A stretch of 64,000 bases of DNA from Protonemura montana (lineage: Eukaryota > Arthropoda > Insecta > Plecoptera > Nemouridae). Below are positions 22,655 through 35,000 of the stretch, one piece after another. How positions within the stretch are numbered: position 1 is the first letter of the stretch; the number at the start of each line of letters is the position of its first letter. A program made the position numbers and the translations under genes. The DNA is taken from assembly GCA_947568835.1 (NCBI GenBank), contig OX387612.1:253001-317000 (forward strand), written 5' to 3'. The notes under the pieces were generated by a model. The model ran no database searches, had not been told where the DNA came from, and saw nothing but the letters and a program-made list of their open reading frames with translations.

Positions 22655-25600
22655 GTGTCTGGAGCGTCTGGGTAGCGGGGCAGAGTGTCTAGGGCTCCTG
22701 GCCAGTATGGCAGAGTGCCTGGATTGTCTAGGTAGCTAGGCAGAGTGTCTGAAACGTCTGGCTAGCGAAACTGAGAGTCTGGAATGCCCGGCTTGCGAAG
22801 CAGCGTGTATGGTGCGTCTTGGTAGCTATGCAGAGTGTCTGGAGTGTCTGGCTAGCGAGGCAGAGTGTATGGAGCGTCTGGCCAGCAAGGAAGAGTGACT
22901 GGAACGCAAAGCTAGCAAAGCAGAAGGTCTGGAGCGTGTTACTACGGAGGCAGAGTGTCTGGAGCGTCCTGGAAGCGAGGCAGTCGAGAGTGTCTGAAGC
23001 GTCTTGCTATCAAAGGAGAGTGTATAGAGCATCTGGCTAGCGTAGCAGAGTGTCTGGAGCGTCTGGCCAGCATGGCAAAGTGGCTGGAGCGTCTTGGTAG
23101 CTAGGCAGAGTGTCTGCAACGTCTGGCTAGCGAGGCAGAGTGTCTGGAGCGTCTGGCTACTAAGACAGAGTGTCTGGAGCGCATGGCTAGCGAGGCAGAG
23201 TGTTTGGAGCGTCTTGGTAGCGGGGCAGAGTGTCTAGGGCACTTGCTTGCGAGGCAGAGTGTCTGGAGCGTCTTGGTAGCTAGGCAGAGTGTCTGGACCG
23301 ACTGGCTAGCGTGGCAGAGTGTCTGGAGCTTCTAGCTAGCGAGGCAGAGTGTCTGGAGCGTCTGGGTAGCGGGGCAGAGTGTCTAGGGTGTCTGGCTAGC
23401 ATGGCAGAGTACCTGGAGCGTCTTGCTAGCTAAGCAGAGTGTCTGGAGCGCCCGGCTTGCGAGGCAGAGTGTCTGAAGCGCCCGGTTGCGAGGCAGAGTG
23501 TCTGGAGCATCTGGGAAGCAAGGCAGAGTGTCTGGGGCGTCTCGCTAGCGAGGCAGAGAGTCTGGAGTGCCTGGCTTAAGAGGCAGCGTGTCTTAAGCGT
23601 CTTGGTAGCTATGCAAAGTGTCTGGAGCGTCTGGGTAGCGATGCAGAGAGTCTGATGCGTCTGGCTAGCGAGGCAGAGTTTCTGGAGCGTCTGGCTAGGA
23701 GCATCTGGGAAGCAAGGCAGAGTGTCTGGGGCGTCTCGCTAGCGAGGCAGAGTGTTTGGAGTGCCCGGCTTGCCAGGCAGCGTGTCTGGAGCGTCTTGGT
23801 ACCGAGGGAGAGTGTCTGAAGCGTCTTGCTATTAAAGGAGAGTGTATGGAGCGTCTGGCCAGCAAGGAAGAGTGACTGGAACGCCTGGCTAGCGTGGCAG
23901 AGTGTCTGGAGTGCACGGCTTGGGAGGCAGAGTGTCTGGAGCGTCCTAGTAGCGAGGCAGAGTGTCCGGAGCGACTGGCTAGCAAGGAAAAGTGTTTGGA
24001 GTGCCTGGCTAGCGAAGCTGAGTGTTTGGAAAGCCCTGCTTGCCAGACAGAGTGTCAGGAGCGACTGGGTAGCAAGGCAGAGTGTCTGAGGCGTCTGGCT
24101 AGCGAAGCAGAGTGTTTTAAGCGTCTGGCTAGCGAGGCAGAGAGTCTGGAGTGCCCGGCTTGCGAGGCAGCGTGTCTGGTGCGTCTGGCTAGCGAGGCAG
24201 AGTGACTGGAACGTCTTGGTAGCTAGGCAGAGTGTCTGGAGCGACTGGCTAGCGTGGCAGAGTGTCTGGAGCTTCTGGCTAGCGAGGCAGAGTGTCTGGA
24301 GCGTTTAGGTAGCGGGGCAGAGTGTCTAGGGCGTCTGGCTAGCGAGGCAGAGTGTCTGGAGCGTCCTGGTAGCTAGGCAGAGTGTCCGGAGCGACTGGCT
24401 ATCAAGGAAAAGTGTTTGGAGTGCCTGGCTAGCGAGGCAGAGTGTCTGGAAAGCCCGGCTTGCCAGAAAAAGTGTCAGGAGCGACTGGGTAGCAAGGCAG
24501 AGTGTCTGAGGCGTCTGGCTAGCGAAGCAGAGTGTCTGGAGCGTCTGGCTAGCGGGGAAGAGTGTCTGGAGCGTCTGGGTAGCGGGGCAGAGTGTCTAGG
24601 GCGTCTGGCCAGCATGGCAGAGTGCCTGGAGCGTCTTGGTAGCTAGGCAGAGTGTCTGCAACGTCTGGCTAGCAAGGCAGAGAGTCTGGAGCGTCTGGCA
24701 AGCGAGAAAGAGTGTCTGGAGCGTCTGGCTACTAAGACAGAGTGTCTGGAGCGTCTTGGTAGCGGGGCAGAGTGTCTAGGGCACTTGCTTGCGAGGCAGA
24801 GTGTCTGGAGCGTCTTGGTAGCTAGGCAGAGTGTCTGGAGCGACTGGCTAGCGTGGCAGAGTGTCTGGAGCTTCTGGCTAGCGAGGCAGAGTGTCTGGAG
24901 CGTCTGGGTAGCGGGGCAGAGTGTCTAGGGTGTCTGGCTAGCATGGCAGAGTACCTGGAGAGTCTTGCTAGCTAAGCAGAGTGTCTGGAGCGTCTGGGTA
25001 GCGATGCAGAGAGTCTGATGCGTCTGGCTAGCGAGGCAGAGTTTCTGAAGCGTCTGGCTAGGAGCATCTGGGAAGCAAGGCAGAGTGTCTGGGGCGTCTC
25101 GCTAGCGAGGCAGAGTGTTTGGAGTGCCCGGCTTGCCAGGCAGCGTGTCTGGAGCGTCTTGGTACCGAGGGAGAGTGTCTGAAGCGTCTTGCTATTAAAG
25201 GAGAGTGTATGGAGCGTCTGGCCAGCAAGGAAGAGTGACTGGAACGCCTGGCTAGCGTGGCAGAAAGTCTGGAGTGCACGGCTTGGGAGGCAGAGTGTCT
25301 GGAGCGTCCTAGTAGCGAGGCAGAGTGTCCGGAGCGACTGGCTAGCAAGGAAAAGTGTTTGGAGTGCCTGGCTAGCGAAGCTGAGTGTTTGGAAAGCCCT
25401 GCTTGCCAGACAGAGTGTCAGGAGCGACTGGGTAGCAAGGCAGAGTGTCTGAGGCGTCTGGCTAGCGAAGCAGAGTGTTTTAAGCGTCTGGCTAGCGAGA
25501 AAGAGTGTCTGGAGCGTCTGGCCAGCATGGCAGAGTGCCTGGAGCGTCTTGGTAGCTAGGCAGAGAATCTGGAGCGTCTGGCTAGCGAGGCAGAGAGTCT

Positions 25601-28600
25601 GGAGTGCCCGGCTTGCGAGGCAGCGTGTCTGGTGCGTCTGGCTAGCGAGGCAGAGTGTCTGGAGCGTTTGGGTAGCGGGGCAGAGTGTCTAGGGCGTCCT
25701 GGTAGCTAGGCAGAGTGTCCGGAGCGACTGGCTATCAAGGAAAAGTGTTTGGAGTGCCTGGCTAGCGAGGCAGAGTGTCTGGAAAGCCCGGCTTGCCAAA
25801 AAAAGTGTCAGGAGCGACTGGGTAGCAAGGCAGAGTGTCTGAGGCGTCTGGCTAGCGAAGCAGAGTGTCTGGAGCGTCTGGCTAGCGGGGAAGAGTGTCT
25901 GGAGCGTCTGGGTAGCGGGGCAGAGTGTCTAGGGCGTCTGGCCAGCATGGCATAGTGCCTGGAGCGTCTTGGTAGCTAGGCAGAGTGTCTGGAGCGACTG
26001 GCTCGCGTGGCAGAGTGTCTGGAGCTTCTGGCTAGCGAGGCAGAGTGTATGGTGCGTCTTGGTTGCTATGCAGAGTGTCTGGAGTGTCTGGCTAGCGAGG
26101 CAGAGTGTACGGAGCGTCTGGCCAGCAAGGAAGAGTGACTGGAACGCAAAGCTAGCAAAGCAGAAGGTCTGGAGCGTGTTACTACGGAGGCAGAGTGTCT
26201 GGAGCGTCCTGGAAGCGAGGCAGTCGAGAGTGTCTGAAGCGTCTTGCTATTAAAGGAGAGTGTAAAGAGCGTCTGGCTAGCGTAGCAGAGTGTCTGGAGC
26301 GCCCGGCATGGGAGGCAGAGTGTCTTTAGCGTCCTGGTAGCGAAACAGAAAGTCCAGAGCGACTGGCTGGCAAGGAAAAGTGTTTGGAGTGCCTGGCTAG
26401 CGAGGCAGAGTGTCTGGAAAGCCCAATTTGCCAGACAGAGTGTCAGGAGCGACTGGGTAGCAAGGCAGAGTGTCTGAGGCGTCTGGCTAGCGAAGCAGAT
26501 TGTCTGGAGCGTCTGGCTAGCGAGGAAGAGTGTCTGGAGCGTCTGGGTAGCGGGGCAGAGTGTCTAGGGCGTCTGGCCAGCATGGCAGAGTGGCTGGAGC
26601 GTCTTGGTAGCTAGGCAGAGTGTCTGCAACGTCTGGCTAGCAAGGCAGAGAGTCTGGAGCGTCTGGCAAGCGAAATAGAGTGTCTGGAGCGTCTGGCTAC
26701 TAAGACAGAGTGTCTGGAGCGTCTTGGTAGCGGGGCAGAGTGTCTAGGGCACTTGCTTGCGAGGCAGAGTGTCTGGAGCGTCTTGGTAGCTAGGCAGAGT
26801 GTCTGGAGCGACTGGCTAGCGTGGCAGAGTGTCTGGAGCTTCTGGCTAGCGAGGCAGAGTGTCTGGAGCGTCTGGGTAGCGGGGCAGAGTGTCTAGGGTG
26901 TCTGGCTAGCATGGCAGAGTACCTGGAGAGTCTTGCTAGCTAAGCAGAGTGTCTGGAGCGTCTGGGTAGCGATGCAGAGAGTCTGATGCGTCTGGCTAGC
27001 GAGGCAGAGTTTCTGGAGCGTCTGGCTAGGAGCATCTGGGAAGCAAGGCAGAGTGTCTGGGGCGTCTCGCTAGCGAGGCAGAGTGTTTGGAGTGCCCGGC
27101 TTGCCAGGCAGCGTGTCTGGAGCGTCTTGGTACCGAGGGAGAGTGTCTGAAGCGTCTTGCTATTAAAGGAGAGTGTATGGAGCGTCTGGCCAGCAAGGAA
27201 GAGTGACTGGAACGCCTGGCTAGCGTGGCAGAGTGTCTGGAGTGCACGGCTTGGGAGGCAGAGTGTCTGGAGCGTCCTAGTAGCGAGGCAGAGTGTCCGG
27301 AGCGACTGGCTAGCAAGGAAAAGTGTTTGGAGTGCCTGGCTAGCGAAGCTGAGTGTTTGGAAAGCCCTGCTTGCCAGACAGAGTGTCAGGAGCGACTGGG
27401 TAGCAAGGCAGAGTGTCTGAGGCGTCTGGCTAGCGAAGCAGAGTGTTTTAAGCGTCTGGCTAGCGAGGCAGAGAGTCTGGAGTGCCCGGCTTGCGAGGCA
27501 GCGTGTCTGGTGCGTCTGGCTAGCGAGGCAGAGTGACTGGAACGTCTTGGTAGCTAGGCAGAGTGTCTGGAGCGACTGGCTCGCGTGGCAGAGTGTATGG
27601 AGCTTCTGGCTAGCGAGGCAGAGTGTCTGGAGCGTTTAGTTAGCGGGGCAGAGTGTCTAGGGCGTCTGGCTAGCGAGGCAGAGTGTCTGGAGCGTCCTGG
27701 TAGCTAGGCAGAGTGTCCGGAGCGACTGGCTATCAAGGAAAAGTGTTTGGAGTGCCTGGCTAGCGAGGCAGAGTGTCTGGAAAGCCCGGCTTGCCAGAAA
27801 AAGTGTCAGGAGCGACTGGGTAGCAAGGCAGAGTGTCTGAGGCGTCTGGCTAGCGAAGCAGAGTGTCTGGAGCGTCTGGCTAGCGGGGAAGAGTGTCTGG
27901 AGCGTCTGGGTAGCGGGGCAGAGTGTCTAGGGCGTCTGGCCAGCATGGCAGAGTGCCTGGAGCGTCTTGGTAGCTAGGCAGAGTGTCTGCAACGTCTGGC
28001 TAGCAAGGCAGAGAGTCTGGAGCGTCTGGCAAGCGAGAAAGAGTGTCTGGAGCGTCTGGCTACTAAGACAGAGTGTCTGGAGCGTCTTGGTAGCGGGGCA
28101 GAGTGTCTAGGGCACTTGCTTGCGAGGCAGAGTGTCTGGAGCGTCTTGGTAGCTAGGCAGAGTGTCTGGAGCGACTGGCTAGCGTGGCAGAGTGTCTGGA
28201 GCTTCTGGCTAGCGAGGCAGAGTGTCTGGAGCGTCTGGGTAGCGGGGCAGAGTGTCTAGGGTGTCTGGCTAGCATGGCAGAGTACCTGGAGAGTCTTGCT
28301 AGCTAAGCAGAGTGTCTGGAGCGTCTGGGTAGCGATGCAGAGAGTCTGATGCGTCTGGCTAGCGAGGCAGAGTTTCTGAAGCGTCTGGCTAGGAGCATCT
28401 GGGAAGCAAGGCAGAGTGTCTGGGGCGTCTCGCTAGCGAGGCAGAGTGTTTGGAGTGCCCGGCTTGCCAGGCAGCGTGTCTGGAGCGTCTTGGTACCGAG
28501 GGAGAGTGTCTGAAGCGTCTTGCTATTAAAGGAGAGTGTATGGAGCGTCTGGCCAGCAAGGAAGAGTGACTGGAACGCCTGGCTAGCGTGGCAGAAAGTC

Positions 28601-31600
28601 TGGAGTGCACGGCTTGGGAGGCAGAGTGTCTGGAGCGTCCTAGTAGCGAGGCAGAGTGTCCGGAGCGACTGGCTAGCAAGGAAAAGTGTTTGGAGTGCCT
28701 GGCTAGCGAAGCTGAGTGTTTGGAAAGCCCTGCTTGCCAGACAGAGTGTCAGGAGCGACTGGGTAGCAAGGCAGAGTGTCTGAGGCGTCTGGCTAGCGAA
28801 GCAGAGTGTTTAAAGCGTCTGGCTAGCGAGAAAGAGTGTCTGGAGCGTCTGGCCAGCATGACAGAGTGCCTGGAGCGTCTTGGTAGCTAGGCAGAGTGTC
28901 TGCAACGTCTGGCTAGCGAGGCAGAGAGTCTGGAGCGTCTGGCAAGCGAGAAAGAGTGTCTGGAGCGTCTGGCTACTAAGACAGAGTGTCTGGAGCGTCT
29001 TGGTAGCGGGGCAGAGTGTCTAGGGCACTTGCTTGCGAGGCAGAGTGTCTGGAGCGTCTTGGTAGCTAGGCAGAGTGTCTGGAGCGACTGGCTAGCGTGG
29101 CAGAGTGTCTGGAGCTTCTGGCTAGCGAGGCAGAGTGTCTGGAGCGTCTGGGTAGCGGGGCAGAGTGTCTAGGGTGTCTGGCTAGCATGGCAGAGTACCT
29201 GGAGAGTCTTGCTAGCTAAGCAGAGTGTCTGGAGCGTCTGGGTAGCGATGCAGAGAGTCTGATGCGTCTGGCTAGCGAGGCAGAGTTTCTGAAGCGTCTG
29301 GCTAGGAGCATCTGGGAAGCAAGGCAGAGTGTCTGGGGCGTCTCGCTAGCGAGGCAGAGTGTTTGGAGTGCCCGGCTTGCCAGGCAGCGTGTCTGGAGCG
29401 TCTTGGTACCGAGGGAGAGTGTCTGAAGCGTCTTGCTATTAAAGGAGAGTGTATGGAGCGTCTGGCCAGCAAGGAAGAGTGACTGGAACGCCTGGCTAGC
29501 GTGGCAGAAAGTCTGGAGTGCACGGCTTGGGAGGCAGAGTGTCTGGAGCGTCCTAGTAGCGAGGCAGAGTGTCCGGAGCGACTGGCTAGCAAGGAAAAGT
29601 GTTTGGAGTGCCTGGCTAGCGAAGCTGAGTGTTTGGAAAGCCCTGCTTGCCAGACAGAGTGTCAGGAGCGACTGGGTAGCAAGGCAGAGTGTCTGAGGCG
29701 TCTGGCTAGCGAAGCAGAGTGTTTTAAGCGTCTGGCTAGCGAGAAAGAGTGTCTGGAGCGTCTGGCCAGCATGGCAGAGTGCCTGGAGCGTCTTGGTAGC
29801 TAGGCAGAGAATCTGGAGCGTCTGGCTAGCGAGGCAGAGAGTCTGGAGTGCCCGGCTTGCGAGGCAGCGTGTCTGGTGCGTCTGGCTAGCGAGGCAGAGT
29901 GACTGGAACGTTTTGGTAGCTAGGCAGAGTGTCTGGAGCGACTGGCTCGCGTGGCAGAGTGTCTGGAGCTTCTGGCTAGCGAGGCAGAGTGTCTGGAGCG
30001 TTTGGGTAGCGGGGCAGAGTGTCTAGGGCGTCTGGCTAGAGAGGCAGAGTGTCTGGAGCGTCCTGGTAGCTAGGCAGAGTGTCCGGAGCGACTGGCTATC
30101 AAGGAAAAGTGTTTGGAGTGCCTGGCTAGCGAGGCAGAGTGTCTGGAAAGCCCGGCTTGCCAAAAAAAGTGTCAGGAGCGACTGGGTAGCAAGGCAGAGT
30201 GTCTGAGGCGTCTGGCTAGCGAAGCAGAGTGTCTGGAGCGTCTGGCTAGCGGGGAAGAGTGTCTGGAGCGTCTGGGTAGCGGGGCAGAGTGTCTAGGGTG
30301 TCTGGCCAGCATGGCAGAGTGCCTGGAGCGTCTTGGTAGCTAGGCAGAGTGTCTGGAGCGACTGGCTCGCGTGGCAGAGTGTCTGGAGCTTCTGGCTAGC
30401 GAGGCAGAGTGTATGGTGCGTCTTGGTTGCTATGCAGAGTGTCTGGAGTGTCTGGCTAGCGAGGCAGAGTGTATGGAGCGTCTGGCCAGCAAGGAAGAGT
30501 GACTGGAACGCAAAGCTAGCAAAGCAGAAGGTCTGGAGCGTGTTACTACGGAGGCAGAGTGTCTGGAGCGTCCTGGAAGCGAGGCAGTCGAGAGTGTCTG
30601 AAGCGTCTTGCTATTAAAGGAGAGTGTAAAGAGCGTCTGGCTAGCGTAGCAGAGTGTCTGGAGCGCCCGGCATGGGAGGCAGAGTGTCTTTAGCGTCCTG
30701 GTAGCGAAACAGAGTGTCCAGAGCGACTGGCTGGCAAGGAAAAGTGTTTGGAGTGCCTGGCTAGCGAGGCAGAGTGTCTGGAAAGCCCAATTTGCCAGAC
30801 AGAGTGTCAGGAGCGACTGGGTAGCAAGGCAGAGTGTCTGAGGCGTCTGGCTAGCGAAGCAGATTGTCTGGAGCGTCTGGCTAGCGAGGAAGAGTGTCTG
30901 GAGCGTCTGGGTAGCGGGGCAGAGTGTCTAGGGCGTCTGGCCAGCATGGCAGAGTGGCTGGAGCGTCTTGGTAGCTAGGCAGAGTGTCTGCAACGTCTGG
31001 CTAGCAAGGCAGAGAGTCTGGAGCGTCTGGCAAGCGAAAAAGAGTGTCTGGAGCGTCTGGCTACTAAGACAGATTGTCTGGAGCGTCTTGGTAGCTAGGC
31101 AGAGTGTCTGGAGCGACTGGCTAGCGTGGCAGAGTGTCTGGAGCTTCTGGCTAGCGAGGCAGAGTGTCTGGAGCGTCTGGGTAGCGGGGCAGAGTGTCTA
31201 GGGTGTCTGGCTAGCATGGCAGAGTACCTGGAGAGTCTTGCTAGCTAAGCAGAGTGTCTGGAGCGTCTGGGTAGCGATGCAGAGAGTCTGATGCGTCTGG
31301 CTAGCGAGGCAGAGTTTCTGGAGCGTCTGGCTAGGAGCATCTGGGAAGCAAGGCAGAGTGTCTGGGGCGTCTCGCTAACGAGGCAGAGTGTTTGGAGTGC
31401 CCGGCTTGCCAGGCAGCGTGTCTGGAGCGTCTTGGTACCGAGGGAGAGTGTCTGAAGCGTCTTGCTATTAAAGGAGAGTGTATGGAGCGTCTGGCCAGCA
31501 AGGAAAAGTGTTTGGAGTGCCTGGCTAGCGAAGCTGAGTGTTTGGAAAGCCCTGCTTGCCAGACAGAGTGTCTGGAGCGTCTGGCTAGCGGGGAAGAGTG

Positions 31601-31957
31601 TCTGGAGCGTCTGGGTAGCGGGGCAGAGTGTCTAGGGCGTCTGGCCAGCATGGCAGAGTGCCTGGAGCGTCTTGGTAGCTAGGCAGAGTGTCTGGAGCGA
31701 CTGGCTCGCGTGGCAGAGTGTCTGGAGCTTCTGGCTAGCGAGGCAGAGTGTATGGTGCGTCTTGGTTGCTATGCAGAGTGTCTGGAGCGTCTGGCTAGCG
31801 AGGCAGAGAGTCTGGAGTGCCCGGCTTGCGAGGCAGCGTGTCTGGTGCGTCTGGCTAGCGAGGCAGAGTGACTGGAACGTCTTGGTAGCTAGGCAGAGTG
31901 TCTGGAGCGACTGGCTCGCGTGGCAGAGTGTCTGGAGCTTCTGGCTAGCGAGGCAGA
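22655..31957 (+). repeat. HOR D, copy 2 (9,303 bp)
   Basis: This copy begins where copy 1 ends, with the distinctive CTAGGGCTCCTGGCCAGTA sequence near 22690 matching that near 13327. It is 60 bp (two monomers) shorter because of a deletion around 31570. There the sequence passes from TGCCAGACAGAGTGTC straight to TGGAGCGTCTGGCTAGCGG, so the offset falls from 9,363 to 9,303. Other noticed differences are GAACGTTTTGG near 29910 versus GAACGTCTTGG, and CTCGCTAACG near 31375 versus CTCGCTAGCG. Confidence 0.92.
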
Positions 31958-32039
31958 GTGTCTCGAGCGTTTGGGTAGCGGGGCAGAGTGTCTAGGGCGT
32001 CTGGCTAGCGAGGCAGAGTGTCTGGAGCGTCCTGGTAGC
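31958..32039 (+). repeat. Junction monomers between HORs D and E
   Basis: About 80 bp of ordinary monomers lie here. The match to D copy 1 is lost between 31958 and 31985, and the match to the second E copy starts near 32040. The exact breakpoints cannot be placed because adjacent monomers are too alike. Confidence 0.6.
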
Positions 32040-35000
32040 TAGGCAGAGTGTCCGGAGCGACTGGCTATCAAGGAAAAGTGTTTGGAGTGCCTGGCTAGCG
32101 AGGCAGAGTGTCTGGAAAGCCCGGCTTGCCAGAAAAAGTGTCAGGAGTGACTGGGTAGCAAGGCAGAGTGTCTGAGGCGTCTGGCTAGCGAAGCAGAGTG
32201 TCTGGAGCGTCTGGCTAGCGGGGAAGAGTGTCTGGAGCGTCTGGGTAGCGGGGCAGAGTGTCTAGGGCGTCTGGCCAGCATGGCAGAGTGCCTGGAGCGT
32301 CTTGGTAGCTAGGCAGAGTGACTGAAACGTCTGGCTAGCGAGGCAGAGAGTCTGGAGCGTCTGGCTAGCGAGAAAGAGTGTCTGGAGCGTCTGGCTAGCG
32401 GGGCAGAGAGTCTGGAGTGTCCGGCTTGCATGGCAGCGTGTCTGGTGCGTCTTGGTAGCTAGGCAGAGTGTCTGGAGCGTCTGGCTAGCGAGGCAGGTTG
32501 TCTGAAGCGCCCGGTTTTGAGGCAGAGTGTCTGGAGCGTCTGGGTAGCGATGCAGAGAGTCTAATGCGTCTGGCTAGCGAGGCAGAGTGTCTAGGGCGTC
32601 TCGCTAGCGAGGCAGAGAGTCTGGAGTGCCTGGCTTAAGAGGCAGCGTGTCTGAAGCGTCTTGGTAGCTATGCAGAGTGTCTGGAGCGACTGGCTTGCGA
32701 GGCAGAGTGTCTGGAGCGATTGGCCAGCATGGCAGATTGACTGGAGCGTCTTACTTGCGAGGCAGATTGCCTGGAGCGTCTTGGTAGCTAGGCAGAGTGA
32801 CTGAAACGTCTGGCTAGCGATGCAGAGAGTCTGGAGCGTCTGGCTAGCGAGAAAGAGTGTCTGGAGCGTCTGGCTACTAAGGCAGAGTGTCTGGAGCGCA
32901 TGGCTTGCGAGGCAGAGTGTCTGGAGCGTCTGGGTAGCGGGGCAGAGTGTCTAGGGCACTTGCTAGCGAGGCAGAGTGTCTGGAGCGACTGGCCAGCATG
33001 GCAGAGTGCCTGGAGCGTCTTGGTAGCTAGGCAGAGTGTCTGAAGCGTCTGGCTAGCGAGGCAGAGAGTCTAGAGTGCCCGGCTTGCGAGGCAGCGTGTC
33101 TGGTGCGTCTGGCTAGCGAGACAGAGTGTTTGGAGTGCCCGGCTTGCCAGGCAGCGTGTCTGGAGCGTCTTGGTACCGAGGGAGAGTGTCTGAAGCGTCT
33201 TGCTATTAACGGACAGTGTATGTAGCGTCTGGCCGGCAAGGAAGAGTGACTGGAACGCCTGGCTAGCGTGGCAGAGTGTCTGGAGCGCCCGGCTTGGGAG
33301 GCAGAGTGTCTGGAGCGTCCTGGTAGCTAGGCAGAGTGTCTGGAGTGACTGTCTAGCAAGGAAAAGTGTTTAGAGTGCCTGGCTAGCGAAGCAGAGTGTC
33401 TGGAAAGCCCAGCTTGCCAGACAGAGTGTCAATAGCGACTGGGTAGCAAGGCAGAGTGTCTGAGGCGTCTGGCTAGCGAAGCAGAGTGTCTGGAGCGTCT
33501 GGCTAGCGAGGAAGAGTGTCTGGAGCGTCTGGGTAGCGGGGCAGAGTGTCTAGGGCGTCTGGCCAGCATGGCAGAGTGCCTGGAGCGTCTTGGTAGCTAG
33601 GCAGAGTGACTGAAACGTCTGGCTAGCGAGGCAGAGAGTCTAGAGCGTCTGGCTAGCGAGAAAGAGTGTCTGGAGCGACTGGCCAGCATGGCAGAGTGCC
33701 TGGAGCGTCTTGGTAGCTAGGCAGAGTGTCTGAAGCGTCTGGCTAGCGAGGCAGAGAGTCTGGAGTGCCCGGCTTGCTAGGCAGCGTGTCTGGAGCGTCT
33801 GGCTAGCGAGGCAGAGTGTCTGGAGCGTCTTGGTAGCTAGGCAGAGTGTCTGGTGCGACTGGCTAGCGTGGCAGAGTGTCTGGAGCTTCTGGCTAGCGAG
33901 GCAGAGTGTCTGGAGCGTCTGGGTAGAGGGGCAGAGTGTCTAGGGCGTCTGGCTAGCGAGGCAGAGTGTCTAGAGCGACTGGCCAGCATGGCAGAGTGCC
34001 TGGAGCGTCTGGCTAGCTAAGCAGAGTGTCTGGAGCGCCCGGCTTGCGAGGCAGAGTGTCTGAAGCGCCCGGTTGCAAGGCAGAGTGTCTGGAGCGTCTG
34101 GCTAGCGAGGCAGTGTTTCTGGAGCGTCTGGCTAGCGGAGCAGAGTGTCTGAAGCGTCTGGCAGCTAATGCAGAGAGTCTGAAGCGACTGACTTGCGAGG
34201 CAGACTGTCTGGAGTATCTGGGAAGCAAGGCAGAGTGTCTGGGGCGTCTCGCTAGCGAGGCAAGAGAGTCTGGAGTGCCTGGCTTTAGAGGCAGCGTGTC
34301 TGAAGCGTCTTGGTAGCTATGCAGAGCGTCTGGAGCGTCTGGCTAGCGAGGCAGAGTGTCTGGAGCGACTGGGTAGCCAGGCAGAGTGTCTGAGGCGTCT
34401 GGCTAGCGAGGCAAAGTTTCTGGAGCGTCTGGCTAGTGAAGCAGAGTGTCTGGAGCGTCTGGCTAGTGGGAAAGAGTGTCTGGAGCATCTGGCTACTAAG
34501 GCAGAGTGTCTGGAGCGTCTGGCTAGCGAGGCAGGTTGTCTGAAGCGCCCGGTTTTGAGGCAGAGTGTCTGGAGCGTCTGGGTAGCGATGCAGAGAGTCT
34601 GATGCGTCTGGCTAGCGAGGCAGAGTGTTTGGAGTGCCCGGCTTGCCAGGCAGCGTGTCTGGAGCGTCTTGGTACCGAGGGAGAGTGTCTGAAGCGTCTT
34701 GCTATTAATGGAGAGTGTATGGAGGGTCTGGCCAGCAAGAAAGAGTGACTGGAACGCCTGGCTAGCGTGGCAGAGTGTTTGGAGCGCCTGGCTTGGGAGG
34801 CAGAGTGTCTGGAGCGTCCTGGTAGCGTAGCAGAGTGTCCGGAGCGACTGGCTAGCAAGGAAAAGTGTTTGGAGTGCCTGGCTAGCGAGGCAGAGTGCCT
34901 GGAAAGCCCAGCTTGCGAGGCAGAGTGTCAGGAGCGACTTGGTAGCAAGGCAGAGTGTCTGAGGCGTCTGGCTAGCGAGGAAAAGTTTCTGGAGCGTCTG

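Noticed and set aside
22655-31957. Treating D copy 2 as certainly an assembly artefact
   Set aside because: The copies differ by several substitutions and a 60-bp gap, which a pure duplication of one contig would not give. The possibility is kept as a caution under findings and not as a call.
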